A stretch of DNA of 25,636 nt from positions 1 through 25,636 of the forward strand of contig DASVGV010000160.1 in the NCBI GenBank assembly GCA_036379355.1. The letters run 5' to 3'. The stretch is from CAJCIY01 sp036379355 (GTDB lineage Bacteria; Actinomycetota; Actinomycetes; Mycobacteriales; CAJCIY01). Positions 1 through 7,369 of the stretch are shown piece after piece (the first letter of the stretch is position 1; every line of letters begins with the position of its first letter). Both the position numbers and the translations under genes were made by a program. Under the pieces are notes generated by a model. That model saw nothing but the letters and a program-made list of their open reading frames with translations, did not search any database and was not told the origin of the DNA.

Positions 1-1
1 C

Positions 2-709
2 GCCGGCCACGACATCAACTACATCTCCCTCACCGGCGGCCTGCACGCTATCGGCGAGGCGGGCCGGGCCCCCGTCCCGCCGCTCAACCTCGTCGGTGAC
101 TTCGGCGGCGGCTCGCTGTACCTCGTCATGGGCGTCCTCGCGGCTCTCGTCGAGCGGCAGACCAGCGGACAGGGTCAGGTCGTCGACGCGGCGATGGTCG
201 ACGGCGCGAGCTCGCTGCTCGCGATGACGCTGTCGTTCTTCAGCAGCGGCATCTGGCGGGACGAGCGCGGCGCCAACATGCTCGACGGCGGCACGCCCTA
301 TTACCGCACGTACGAGACGGCGGACGGCAAGTACATGGCCGTCGGCTGCCTCGAACCGCAGTTCTTCGCCGCGTTCGCCGAGCGGATCGGCGTGGAGCTG
401 CCCGGCCAGGGCGAGCGTGACCGGTACCCGGAGATGGCCGAGAAGATCGCCGCTGCGTTCCGCGGCAAGACCCGCGACGAGTGGACGGCGATCTACGACG
501 GTACGGACGCGTGCGTCACCCCGGTGCTCACGCTCGCCGAAGCCCGGCACGACCCGCACCTCGCCGCCCGCGGATCCCAGATCGAGGACGGCGGCCTGGT
601 GGCTCCCGGGGCGGCGCCGCGCTTCTCCCGTACCCCCGCGCAGCCGGGGCCGGCCGCCGCCGCGCCCGGCGACCTGGACCCGGAGACCAGGGCGCGCTGG
701 GGACTGTGA
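2..709 (+). CDS. alpha-methylacyl-CoA racemase / CaiB-BaiF family protein (5' truncated by window)
   Basis: Only the C-terminal 235 or so residues are in the window; the reading frame is open from base 2 and ends at TGA 707-709. The family transfers CoA between carboxylic acids or, in the racemase branch, epimerises 2-methylacyl-CoA thioesters during branched-chain and sterol side-chain oxidation in the cytoplasm. The racemase branch is indicated by GHDINYI near base 5 and NLVGDFGGGS near base 90: the His of the first and the Asp of the second correspond to the acid/base pair (His126/Asp156) described for the M. tuberculosis racemase MCR. The C-terminal part has the usual small domain (DGGTPYYRTYETADGKYMAVG) and the linker returning to the large domain. 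It converges on htrA with 12 bp between the stops. The family is sure; racemase versus CoA-transferase is likely but not proven without the N-terminus. Confidence 0.9.
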   Translation, partial: AGHDINYISLTGGLHAIGEAGRAPVPPLNLVGDFGGGSLYLVMGVLAALVERQTSGQGQVVDAAMVDGASSLLAMTLSFFSSGIWRDERGANMLDGGTPYYRTYETADGKYMAVGCLEPQFFAAFAERIGVELPGQGERDRYPEMAEKIAAAFRGKTRDEWTAIYDGTDACVTPVLTLAEARHDPHLAARGSQIEDGGLVAPGAAPRFSRTPAQPGPAAAAPGDLDPETRARWGL

Positions 710-721
710 CCCATGCCGCCG

Positions 722-2038
722 TCAGCTGGGCGCCGACGCTCCCAAGGTGACGGTGAACCTCTTGGTCTGACCGTCGCGCAGCACGGTCACCTGGACGACG
801 TCTCCGGGCTTGTGGTTCGCCCGGATCGCGACGATCGCCGTGTCCGCGTCGCTGATCGGCTTGCCGTCCACCTTGACGATGACGTCACCGGGCTTGATGC
901 CCGCCTTCGCCGCTGGACCACCCGGCACGACCTGCGCCACCTGGGCCCCGTTCGTGTCGTCGCTGTCGGGTCCGACCGAGAGCGAGACCCCGATGATCGC
1001 GTGTACGGCGTGGCCGGTCTTGATCAGCTGGTCGGCGGTGTACAGCGCCTCGTTGATCGGGATCGCGAACCCGACACCGATGCTGCCCGACTCCTGGTCG
1101 GACTGACCGAAGAGCGACTGTTGCGGCACGGTCGCGATCGCCGAGTTGATGCCGATCACCGCACCGTTCAGGTCGACGAGCGGGCCGCCGGAGTTACCGG
1201 GGTTGATGGCCGCATCGGTCTGGATGGCGTCGATCGTCGCCTCGGTGCCCTGCGACGTGCCGCCGTTGGTGTCCTCGGTCGACACGGGCCGGTCGAGCGC
1301 CGAGACGATGCCGGACGTGACGCTGCCCTGTAGGCCCAGCGGGGCGCCGAAGGCCACGACCGTCTGCCCGACCTTCAGCTCCTTCGAGTTGCCCATCCGG
1401 GCTTGCGTCAGGCTCTTCATCGAGACCTTGATGACGGCGATGTCCGCGGACGGGTCACGTCCGACGATGGTCGCCTTCCCCGTACGCCCGTCGTTGGTCG
1501 TCACCGTGAGCGAGCCGCCGCCGGTCGCGACCGCGCTGATCACGTGGTTGTTGGTGAGGATGTAGCCGTTGGCCGCGTCCAGGACCACGCCTGACCCGGT
1601 GCCCTGCAGCTGGTTCGTCTGCTCGTTGACGAGCACGACCGACGGCTGCACCGCCGCTGCCACCGTCTCGATCGCGCTCGACGAGGTCGTCGAGTCGGCG
1701 CCCTCGGCGGCCGGGGTCACGTGATAGGTCTTGACCGTGTTGTTGTCCGACTGCGTCAGGGACACGCCGGCGGCCGCGCCACCGCCCCCGGCGATGAGCG
1801 CCACGATGGCGACGAGCAGGACGTAGCCGGCCCCGCGGTTGCGGACCGGTCCCGGACCACCGGCTCCGTTCCCGACTCCACCGCCGTACGGAGGCGGCGG
1901 CACGCCGACGCCACCCGGGACCGCCGTCGGCGGGGCCACCCGCGGAGGAGCCGGTACGTCGTCGCCGGCCGCCGCCTGCTGGCTCTCGCCCCAGGGCTCG
2001 CCCCACCACGGCCGCCCGCCTGGCTCCTGCTCGGTCAC
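722..2038 (-). CDS. htrA: membrane-anchored HtrA/DegP-type serine protease with PDZ domain
   Basis: 438 residues. The order is: a Pro/Gly-rich cytoplasmic N-terminus (1-68), one membrane segment (about 72-92), a trypsin-like S1C protease domain (about 125-340) and one PDZ domain (about 345-435). The catalytic triad is visible as His165 (TNNHVI), Asp199 (SADIAVIKV) and Ser283 (GNSGGPL). The protein should degrade or refold damaged proteins on the outer face of the membrane. The start is GTG at 2038, preceded by GAAGGAG five to six bases upstream, a strong ribosome site. It is divergent from the mprA/mprB-like pair, recalling the M. tuberculosis mprA-mprB-pepD locus, where PepD (HtrA2) is part of the MprAB/SigE envelope-stress circuit; there pepD lies downstream, here it is divergent. 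The shared intergenic region carries candidate MprA boxes and an ECF-type promoter. Confidence 0.95.
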   Translation of the reverse strand: MTEQEPGGRPWWGEPWGESQQAAAGDDVPAPPRVAPPTAVPGGVGVPPPPYGGGVGNGAGGPGPVRNRGAGYVLLVAIVALIAGGGGAAAGVSLTQSDNNTVKTYHVTPAAEGADSTTSSSAIETVAAAVQPSVVLVNEQTNQLQGTGSGVVLDAANGYILTNNHVISAVATGGGSLTVTTNDGRTGKATIVGRDPSADIAVIKVSMKSLTQARMGNSKELKVGQTVVAFGAPLGLQGSVTSGIVSALDRPVSTEDTNGGTSQGTEATIDAIQTDAAINPGNSGGPLVDLNGAVIGINSAIATVPQQSLFGQSDQESGSIGVGFAIPINEALYTADQLIKTGHAVHAIIGVSLSVGPDSDDTNGAQVAQVVPGGPAAKAGIKPGDVIVKVDGKPISDADTAIVAIRANHKPGDVVQVTVLRDGQTKRFTVTLGASAPS

Positions 2039-2060
2039 GTCACTCCTTCGTCCGTCGTCC

Positions 2061-2076
2061 GTACCGCGGGCGGTAC
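2061..2076. repeat. inverted repeat near the predicted htrA transcription start
   Basis: GTACCG and CGGTAC face each other across a 4-base spacer. The dyad falls where the htrA transcript should begin if the candidate promoter at 2082-2108 is real, so it could be a repressor site. A related self-complementary octamer, CGGTACCG, lies at 2141-2148 on the mprA side. Chance occurrence in GC-rich DNA is possible. Confidence 0.35.
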
Positions 2077-2081
2077 TGCGG

Positions 2082-2108
2082 CACGCTGCCCACCAGCAGT
2101 GAGTTCCC
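2082..2108 (-). promoter_or_regulatory. candidate ECF sigma (SigE/SigH-like) promoter for htrA
   Basis: Read on the minus strand the sequence is GGGAACT, 16 bases, then CGTG. This matches the SigE/SigH-type pattern (GGGAAC-N15-17-CGTT) with one mismatch in the -10 element. The transcript would start near 2075, leaving a leader of about 37 bases that contains the GAAGGAG ribosome site. SigE-dependent control of an HtrA-type protease fits mycobacterial biology. Confidence 0.5.
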
Positions 2109-2136
2109 CGTGAGCCACCGCTGAGAACGCCCTGAA
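2100..2136. promoter_or_regulatory. four tandem direct repeats at exact 11-bp period: candidate MprA-type operator array
   Basis: TGAG occurs at 2100-2103, 2111-2114 and 2122-2125, followed by TGAA at 2133-2136, so starts are spaced 11, 11 and 11 bp. On the htrA-reading strand these are CTCA/TTCA units. OmpR-family regulators bind direct repeats spaced about one helical turn apart, and the MprA box is described as two loosely conserved 8-bp direct repeats within about 19 bp, which is the same spacing. The array overlaps and lies just upstream of the candidate htrA -35 element and ends about 40 bp before the mprA start, so it could serve both genes. Confidence 0.6.
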
Positions 2137-2177
2137 CCGCCGGTACCGCCCGGTCGCCGCAGTGCGATCCTTGTCGG

Positions 2178-2861
2178 GTGCACGTACTCGTGGTCGATGA
2201 CGAGCCCGCTGTCCGGGAGTCACTGGAGCGCTCGCTGCGCTTCGAAGGCTATGACGTCAGCCTCGCGTCGGATGGCGAGAAGGCCCTGGCGGCGGTCGCC
2301 GAGGCGCCGCCGGACGTCGTCATCCTGGACGTACTGATGCCGCGGCTGGACGGCCTGCAGACCTGCCGGCAGCTACGCCAACGGGGCCAGTCGGTGCCCA
2401 TCCTCATGCTCACCGCCCGCGACGGGGTGGCCGACCGCGTCGTCGGCCTGGATGCCGGCGCCGACGACTACCTCGTCAAGCCCTTCGCGCTCGAGGAGCT
2501 GCTGGCGCGCCTGCGGGCCCTGCTGCGCCGCCGCCCGGACGACGTGGGCCAGGACCAGGTGCTGTCGTTCACCGACCTGTCGCTCGACCCCGTCACCCGC
2601 GACGTGAAGCGCGGCGAGCGGGCGATCAGCCTGACGGTCACCGAGTTCAACTTGCTGGAGATGTTCCTGGAGCATCCGCGACAGGTGCTGACGCGCGGCC
2701 AGATCGTGGAGCGGGTGTGGGGATTCGCCCTCGAGTACTCGTCGAACTCCCTCGAGGTCTACGTGGGCTACCTCCGCCGCAAGCTCGAGGCCGACGGTGA
2801 GCCCCGGCTGATCCACACCGTACGGGGGGTCGGGTACGTCCTGCGGGAACAGCCCGCGTGA
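2178..2861 (+). CDS. mprA: OmpR/PhoB-family response regulator, MprA-like
   Basis: 227 residues. The receiver domain (1-118) has the acidic pair Asp7-Asp8, phospho-acceptor Asp51 (ILDVLMPRLDGL), Thr79 and Lys101 (LVKPFALEELLARLRALLRR). The winged-helix DNA-binding domain (about 128-225) ends in the family signature around YVGYLRRKLEADGEPRLIHT and VRGVGYVLRE. The sequence is close to mycobacterial MprA as I recall it, including the linker words LSLDPVTRDVKRG and VWGF. It should be phosphorylated by the kinase encoded 29 bp downstream and control envelope-stress genes including the divergent htrA. The GTG start is chosen because it opens the canonical beta strand HVLVVDDE. No good Shine-Dalgarno precedes it, so a leaderless or weakly initiated message is possible. 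The name is by similarity, not by test. Confidence 0.93.
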   Translation: MHVLVVDDEPAVRESLERSLRFEGYDVSLASDGEKALAAVAEAPPDVVILDVLMPRLDGLQTCRQLRQRGQSVPILMLTARDGVADRVVGLDAGADDYLVKPFALEELLARLRALLRRRPDDVGQDQVLSFTDLSLDPVTRDVKRGERAISLTVTEFNLLEMFLEHPRQVLTRGQIVERVWGFALEYSSNSLEVYVGYLRRKLEADGEPRLIHTVRGVGYVLREQPA

Positions 2862-2890
2862 CGTCCACCTGATGCGGCGGTGATGCCGTC

Positions 2891-4288
2891 GTGATGCGCA
2901 CGTTCTCGCTGCGCCGCCGGATAGCCGCCCTCGTCGCCGGCACGGTTCTCGCAACCGTCGTGGTGGTCGGGGTCGCGGCTTGGCTGTTCACCCGCCACTA
3001 CCTGCTCAACCAGACCGACCAGAACCTGCGGTCGGTGGCCACGTCTGCCGCCGCCAGCAAGATCATTACGCGGGCGGGTCTCGGTATCGGGACGAGCGGG
3101 ATCCAGCAGCTGTCCCTGCCGTTCCAGGTCGACAGCGCGCAGGCCGTGCTCACCAGCCCGCAGGTGCTCCCGTTCGACGGGCGGGACGCCGCGGTGGCCG
3201 CGGGCACCGGCGACAGCATCCTGCGGACCGTGTCCATCGCCGGCAAGCGCTACCGCATGATCACGGTGCAGGTGCCGGGCACGACGTACGCGCTTCAGGT
3301 CGCGCAGGACATCGAGCCGCAGGAGACGTCCCTGCACAAGCTCGCCCTGCTGCTCGTGGTGGTCGGCCTGGTGGGCGCCGCCGGTGCTGCCGTCGCAGGC
3401 GTCGCCATCGCCCGGGCCGGTCTGCGGCCGGTGCGGGAGCTGACCGCCGCCGCCGAGCGGATCGCGCGCACCGACGAGCTCGGGCCGCCGATCGAGCTGG
3501 GGACGCGCGAGAACCCCGAGGACGAGGTGGCCCGACTGGCCACCGCGTTCAACGCGATGCTGGCGGCGCTGTCGCAGAGCCGGGACCGGCAGCGGGCACT
3601 CGTTGCGGACGCGGGCCACGAGCTGCGCACCCCGTTGACCAGCCTGCGGACGAACATCGAACTGCTGGCGCGTGAGGACCCGTCCAGCGGCCGGGTCCTC
3701 GACCCGGCCGACCGCAGCCGGCTGCTCGCCGACGTCACCGCCCAGACGGCCGAGCTGTCGAGCCTCATCGGGGACCTCACCGACCTGGCCCGCGAGGACT
3801 CGTCGCAGTCGGCGAAGGAGCACATCGACCTGGCCGAGGTGGCCGAGCGGGCGATCGACCGCGTCCGCCGGCGCGCACCGCACGTGCAGATCGTCACCGA
3901 CATGTCGGCCTGCCCGGTACACGGCCGCCCGCGCCAGCTCGAGCGGGCGGTCACCAACCTGCTCGACAATGCGGTGAAGTGGAGCCCGCCGGGCGGCGAG
4001 GTCTTCGTCGGGCTGCATCGCGGCGAGCTGGTGGTGGCCGACCAGGGCCCGGGCATCGCCGATGAGGACCTGCCCCGCATCTTCGAGCGCTTCTACCGGG
4101 CCACCACGTCCCGCGAGCAGCCGGGCAGCGGCCTCGGCCTCGCGATCGTGGCGCAGGCCGCCCGCGAGCACCGCGGCACCGTGACCGCGGGTCGTACGCC
4201 GACGGGCGGCACCCTCATGCGGTTCACCGTTCCCGTCGACGACAGCGCCGAGCGCCCGGACGAGCCGGAGCCGGTGCCGGCCGGCTGA
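2891..4288 (+). CDS. mprB: sensor histidine kinase, MprB-like
   Basis: 465 residues. There are two membrane segments (about 11-33 and 150-174) with an extracytoplasmic sensor region of roughly 115 residues between them, then HAMP (about 175-228), HisKA with His243 in GHELRTPLTSL, and HATPase_c with N-box Asn356/Asn360 (TNLLDNAVKW), G1 box DQGPGIA (384-390) and G2 box GSGLGLAIV (412-420). It is the partner kinase of the upstream regulator and is probably co-transcribed. In mycobacteria MprB senses cell-envelope stress and its periplasmic loop binds DnaK; that loop is not well conserved, so the ligand here is unknown. The GTG at 2891 is followed directly by ATG at 2894; either could be used. 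The gene ends only 5 bp from the convergent phosphatase. Confidence 0.93.
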   Translation: MMRTFSLRRRIAALVAGTVLATVVVVGVAAWLFTRHYLLNQTDQNLRSVATSAAASKIITRAGLGIGTSGIQQLSLPFQVDSAQAVLTSPQVLPFDGRDAAVAAGTGDSILRTVSIAGKRYRMITVQVPGTTYALQVAQDIEPQETSLHKLALLLVVVGLVGAAGAAVAGVAIARAGLRPVRELTAAAERIARTDELGPPIELGTRENPEDEVARLATAFNAMLAALSQSRDRQRALVADAGHELRTPLTSLRTNIELLAREDPSSGRVLDPADRSRLLADVTAQTAELSSLIGDLTDLAREDSSQSAKEHIDLAEVAERAIDRVRRRAPHVQIVTDMSACPVHGRPRQLERAVTNLLDNAVKWSPPGGEVFVGLHRGELVVADQGPGIADEDLPRIFERFYRATTSREQPGSGLGLAIVAQAAREHRGTVTAGRTPTGGTLMRFTVPVDDSAERPDEPEPVPAG

Positions 4289-4293
4289 GCAGG

Positions 4294-5391
4294 TCAGGTA
4301 CGCCAGATCAGCACGACGGCCCGGTCGTCGCCCGAGGCGTCGGGCATCGTCTCCAGCAGCCGGGCGCCCCCGCCCGCGAACTGGTCGACGACCAATCGCG
4401 TCGCCTCGCCCAGAAGCCGGTCGATGCCCCTGTCGAGGTCCTGGCCGGCGACCTCCACCACGCCGTCGGTGTACAGCAACAGGGCATCTCCCGGCCGCAG
4501 GGTCCCGCGTTGCGGCGGGTACGCGACGTCCTCGATCAGCCCGAGCGCCGGGCCGGTCTCCTCGTGCAACGTCCACTCGCCGGTGTCGCCGACGAACGCC
4601 GCGGCCGGCGGGTGGCCGGCCGAGTCCACGACATACGCCCCGGTGCACGTGTCGATGCTCACATGCACTGCCGTCGCGAAGCCGTCGACCCAGCCCTGCC
4701 GCAGGACGTACCGGTTGGCGGCGGCCAGGAAGCCGCCGTGGTCGACCGAGCTCATGAGCCCGCCCAGCGCTCCGGACAGCTGGAGGGCACGGGTCGCCGC
4801 CGCCACGCCCTTGCCGGACACGTCGACGAGGGCCAGCTCGACGCGCGCCCCGGACCCGCCCGCGACCAGGAAGTCGCCGCCGAACGCGAGACCGCCGGCG
4901 AGCCGCGTCGCGACGTCCGAGCGCCAGCCGGGTGGCAGCGCGGGGAGCGCCGCCTGGAACGAGAGGCGGTCACGCAGGTCGGCCAGCAGCGCGTCACCCG
5001 AGATACCGCGCAGACCCCGCCGCTCGCGGACCAGCGCGGTCCGGTAGACGACGGCGCCGGTGAGCACGACCACGAGTACCGAGCCGAGCCGGGTCCAGTC
5101 AGGGCCCAGCTCGAGGAACGCGGCCAGCACCAGCGCGCCGACCGCGACGAGCAGCCGCTGGAGTGTCCGGACGCCGAGGACCAGGTTGCCGAGGACGATC
5201 GGCACCGTCTGCGCGGCGATCGGCAGCACCGGCGGGCTACCGAAGGCGGTCCCCGCCCAGACGGCCACGGCGAACGCCACCAAGCCGATGAAGGTGCCAC
5301 GCTCCGCGGTCACGCCGCGCCGGACGAGCGCCGTGCGAAGCGCCGGGAGCACCGGGAGCGAACGACGTCGCGACCCCACACCGGTGGCCAT
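4294..5391 (-). CDS. membrane SpoIIE/PP2C-type (RsbU-like) serine phosphatase
   Basis: 365 residues. The N-terminal third (about 31-118) has three to four hydrophobic segments; the rest is a PPM/SpoIIE phosphatase domain (about 155-364). Metal-binding aspartates are visible: Asp173 (GGDF), Asp190 (VDVSGKG), Asp309 (LLYTDGVVE) and Asp355/356 (SGDDRAVVLIWR). Such enzymes dephosphorylate anti-anti-sigma factors of the STAS/SpoIIAA type and so release sigma factors. There is no PAS, GAF or HAMP domain, so the membrane part is the only possible input module. No anti-sigma or anti-anti-sigma gene is in the window, so its partner is elsewhere. It lies 51 bp downstream of the FKBP gene on the same strand, but a -10 box 8 bases before its ATG suggests its own leaderless transcript. 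Confidence 0.92.
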   Translation of the reverse strand: MATGVGSRRRSLPVLPALRTALVRRGVTAERGTFIGLVAFAVAVWAGTAFGSPPVLPIAAQTVPIVLGNLVLGVRTLQRLLVAVGALVLAAFLELGPDWTRLGSVLVVVLTGAVVYRTALVRERRGLRGISGDALLADLRDRLSFQAALPALPPGWRSDVATRLAGGLAFGGDFLVAGGSGARVELALVDVSGKGVAAATRALQLSGALGGLMSSVDHGGFLAAANRYVLRQGWVDGFATAVHVSIDTCTGAYVVDSAGHPPAAAFVGDTGEWTLHEETGPALGLIEDVAYPPQRGTLRPGDALLLYTDGVVEVAGQDLDRGIDRLLGEATRLVVDQFAGGGARLLETMPDASGDDRAVVLIWRT

Positions 5392-5399
5392 GACGGGGC

Positions 5400-5405
5400 A
5401 ACCTA
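5400..5405 (-). promoter_or_regulatory. -10 box of a leaderless promoter for the SpoIIE-type phosphatase
   Basis: On the minus strand TAGGTT is followed by 8 bases and then the ATG at 5391. TANNNT at this distance places the transcription start on or next to the start codon, and no Shine-Dalgarno is visible. A clear -35 was not identified. Confidence 0.5.
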
Positions 5406-5442
5406 CTGACTTCGGCCGCCTGGCCCAACCGGCAACCCCCGA

Positions 5443-6018
5443 TCAGCCCACCGAGACGAGGTCGATGACGAAGATCAGCGTCGAGTTCGGCGGGATGCCG
5501 GCCACGGACTGGCTCCCGTAGCCGAGCGCCGGCGGGATGATCAGCTCCCGGCGCCCCCCGACCTTCATGTCCGCCACGCCCGCGTCGAACCCGGGGATGA
5601 CCTGTCCGATGCCGAGGGTGAAGGTGAACGGCTGGCCGGTGTCGTACGAGGACTGGAACACCGCGCCGGTCGCATAGACCGCGCCGGTGTACTGCACGGT
5701 CACCTTCGACCCGTCGGTCGCGGTCGCGCCCGTGCCGGGGATCACGTCGTGGACGAGGAGCGTGGCCGGCGCGGGAGCAGTCGGCTTCGCGATCGTGGGC
5801 TTCGCGCCCTGCGCGCCGGTGACTGCCGGCACCGCGTCGGCGCCCACGGTGGACGGAACCGCCGACGGCGGCGCCTGCGCGGCGGCAGTGTCCGTACGGC
5901 TGCTCCCGCTCGGGCTCACGGTGGCGCCACTGCCGCTCGAGCTCCCGGAGCCACACGCGGCGAGTACGAGCGCGCACGCGCCGGCGGACAGGGCAACAAG
6001 CACGCGCCGTCGAGTCAC
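5443..6018 (-). CDS. FKBP-type peptidyl-prolyl isomerase lipoprotein
   Basis: 191 residues. A lipoprotein signal (charged MTRRR, hydrophobic core, lipobox Leu19-Ala-Ala-Cys22) predicts an N-acyl-diglyceride cysteine and anchoring on the outer face of the membrane. A Ser/Thr/Ala/Pro-rich linker runs to about residue 90, then a compact FKBP domain (about 95-191) with VTVQYTGAVYATGAVFQSSY, the GIGQVIPGFD loop and PPALGYG. It should catalyse cis/trans prolyl isomerisation of exported proteins. The neighbourhood (HtrA, MprAB) is consistent with a role in extracytoplasmic folding, but that link is inference. GTG 6018 is chosen because it gives the complete signal peptide and is 8 bases from a TAGTTT -10 box. 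Confidence 0.93.
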   Translation of the reverse strand: MTRRRVLVALSAGACALVLAACGSGSSSGSGATVSPSGSSRTDTAAAQAPPSAVPSTVGADAVPAVTGAQGAKPTIAKPTAPAPATLLVHDVIPGTGATATDGSKVTVQYTGAVYATGAVFQSSYDTGQPFTFTLGIGQVIPGFDAGVADMKVGGRRELIIPPALGYGSQSVAGIPPNSTLIFVIDLVSVG

Positions 6019-6026
6019 GAGGCCCG

Positions 6027-6032
6027 AAACTA
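6027..6032 (-). promoter_or_regulatory. -10 box of a leaderless promoter for the FKBP lipoprotein
   Basis: TAGTTT on the minus strand, 8 bases before the GTG start at 6018, is the same spacing as in front of the phosphatase gene. No ribosome site is visible between them. Confidence 0.5.
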
Positions 6033-6057
6033 GCCGAGCCAGCGGCGCCCTGCGCGA

Positions 6058-6849
6058 TCAGCCGGACGGCTGGCAGGTCGGGCACCAGAACAGGTTCCGC
6101 CCGGCGAGCACCGCCGTCCGGACCTCGGTGCCGCAGACACGGCACGGCAGCCCGGCCCGGTGATAGACGTAGAACGACTGGTCGCGGGTGATCGGCCCGC
6201 GGTGATCACGGTCGGCCCGGCGGGTCGTGACGATCCGGCCTGCCCGCACTCCGGCGCGTAGCAGCCGGCGAAGGTCGGACCACAGTGCCCGCAACGTCTC
6301 CTCGCCGACCGCGCTGCCCGGACGGTACGGGTCGAGCCCCGCCCGGAACAGCACCTCGGCGCGGAACACGTTCCCCACGCCCGCGACCACGGACTGGTCC
6401 ATCAGCAGGCCCGCGATGGGTGCCCGGCTGCTGGCGACGCGCCGGACGAAGGCAGCGGCGTCACCGTCGGGTCGCAGCGGGTCGGGACCGAGCCGCGCCA
6501 GCAACCGGCGGCGCTGGTCCTCGTCGTACAGCTCGCAGGCCGCCGCGCCGCGCAGCTCGACCCAGTGCCCGTTGCCCACGAGTCGAAGGCGGACGGCGCC
6601 GCGTGGCTCGGGCGGCGGGCCGGCGCCGTCGCGGAAGGAGCCGTACAGCCCGAGATGCACGTGCAGGTAGCCCTCCGGGCCGAGGTCGTACAGCAGGTGC
6701 TTTCCGTACGCCTCGACCGACTCGACGCGGCGGATGCGGGCCGCACCCGCCGCGAAGCGACCCTGCGGCGAGTCTGCGCGCACCGGATGGCCGGCGAACA
6801 GCGCGTCGTGCTGCGCGGCCAGCCGGTGCAGGGTGTGGCCCTCGGGCAC
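6058..6849 (-). CDS. nei: Fpg/Nei-family DNA glycosylase (endonuclease VIII type)
   Basis: 263 residues. It begins MPEGHTLHRLA: after Met removal Pro2 is the Schiff-base nucleophile and Glu3 the general acid. Lys50 (AYGKHLLY) is the conserved beta-domain lysine. The helix-two-turn-helix is at about 152-168 (QSVVAGVGNVFRAEVLF), and the C-terminal zinc finger uses Cys236, Cys239, Cys256 and Cys259 with the conserved Arg251 between them. The enzyme excises oxidised bases and nicks the abasic site. MPEGHT is typical of actinobacterial Nei rather than Fpg/MutM (MPELPE). It follows rpiB by 22 bp and is probably the last gene of a dsbA-like-rpiB-nei operon, the same order as Rv2466c-Rv2465c-Rv2464c in M. 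tuberculosis. The GTG start has no clear Shine-Dalgarno. Confidence 0.93.
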   Translation of the reverse strand: MPEGHTLHRLAAQHDALFAGHPVRADSPQGRFAAGAARIRRVESVEAYGKHLLYDLGPEGYLHVHLGLYGSFRDGAGPPPEPRGAVRLRLVGNGHWVELRGAAACELYDEDQRRRLLARLGPDPLRPDGDAAAFVRRVASSRAPIAGLLMDQSVVAGVGNVFRAEVLFRAGLDPYRPGSAVGEETLRALWSDLRRLLRAGVRAGRIVTTRRADRDHRGPITRDQSFYVYHRAGLPCRVCGTEVRTAVLAGRNLFWCPTCQPSG

Positions 6850-6871
6850 TAGCGACCGCCGTGGCCGCGGG

Positions 6872-7336
6872 TCACGTGCGGCGCTGTGTCTCGTACGCGG
6901 TGAGCTGCCCGATCCGGCGCACGTGCCGCTCGCCCTGCGAGAACGGGGTCGTCACGAACACGTCGAGCAGCTGCTCGGCCAGCTCGGGCGCGTAGAGGCG
7001 CGCCGAGAGCGACAGCACGTTCGCGTCGTTGTGCTCGCGTCCCAGCGCGGCGGCCTCGGGGATCCACGCGAGCGCGCAGCGGACGCCGTCGACCTTGTTG
7101 GCCGCGATCGCCTCCCCGTTGCCGGATCCGCCGATGACCACGCCGAGGCTGCCCGGATCCGCGACGGTGGCCTCCGCGGCGGCGATGCAGAACGCCGGGT
7201 AGTCGTCGTCGGGGTCGTACTGGGCCGGCCCGTGGTCCACGGGGGCGTGGCCCTGAGCCGCCAGCCGGGCGATCAGCCTCAGCCGCAGCTCGTGGCCGGC
7301 ATGGTCCGAACCGAGGTGCACCCGCATGCCGGTCAT
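6872..7336 (-). CDS. rpiB: ribose-5-phosphate isomerase B
   Basis: 154 residues. It interconverts ribose 5-phosphate and ribulose 5-phosphate in the pentose phosphate pathway. The RpiB/LacAB fold is shown by GSDHAGHELR (9-18), the phosphate/active-site loop GGSGNGE (69-75) and ALAREHN-like AALGREHNDAN. Glu75 occupies the catalytic base position used by M. tuberculosis RpiB, where E. coli uses a cysteine. ATG 7336 (MTGMRV) matches the start of the mycobacterial protein; ATG 7327 is a possible alternative. It sits 33 bp after the DsbA-like gene and 22 bp before nei, consistent with an operon. Confidence 0.95.
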   Translation of the reverse strand: MTGMRVHLGSDHAGHELRLRLIARLAAQGHAPVDHGPAQYDPDDDYPAFCIAAAEATVADPGSLGVVIGGSGNGEAIAANKVDGVRCALAWIPEAAALGREHNDANVLSLSARLYAPELAEQLLDVFVTTPFSQGERHVRRIGQLTAYETQRRT

Positions 7337-7369
7337 CCTGGCAGGGCAGGTCCGGGCGGCCGTACGGGA

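Noticed and set aside
2100..2136. short CRISPR-like array
   Set aside because: Repeat units are only about 4-8 bp with an 11-bp period; no spacers or cas genes. Regulator binding fits better.
2768..4648. 626-codon open frame antisense to the kinase and phosphatase ends
   Set aside because: High GC content keeps such frames open. The translation is Arg/Gly/His-rich with no domain, while the opposite strand encodes a complete histidine kinase.
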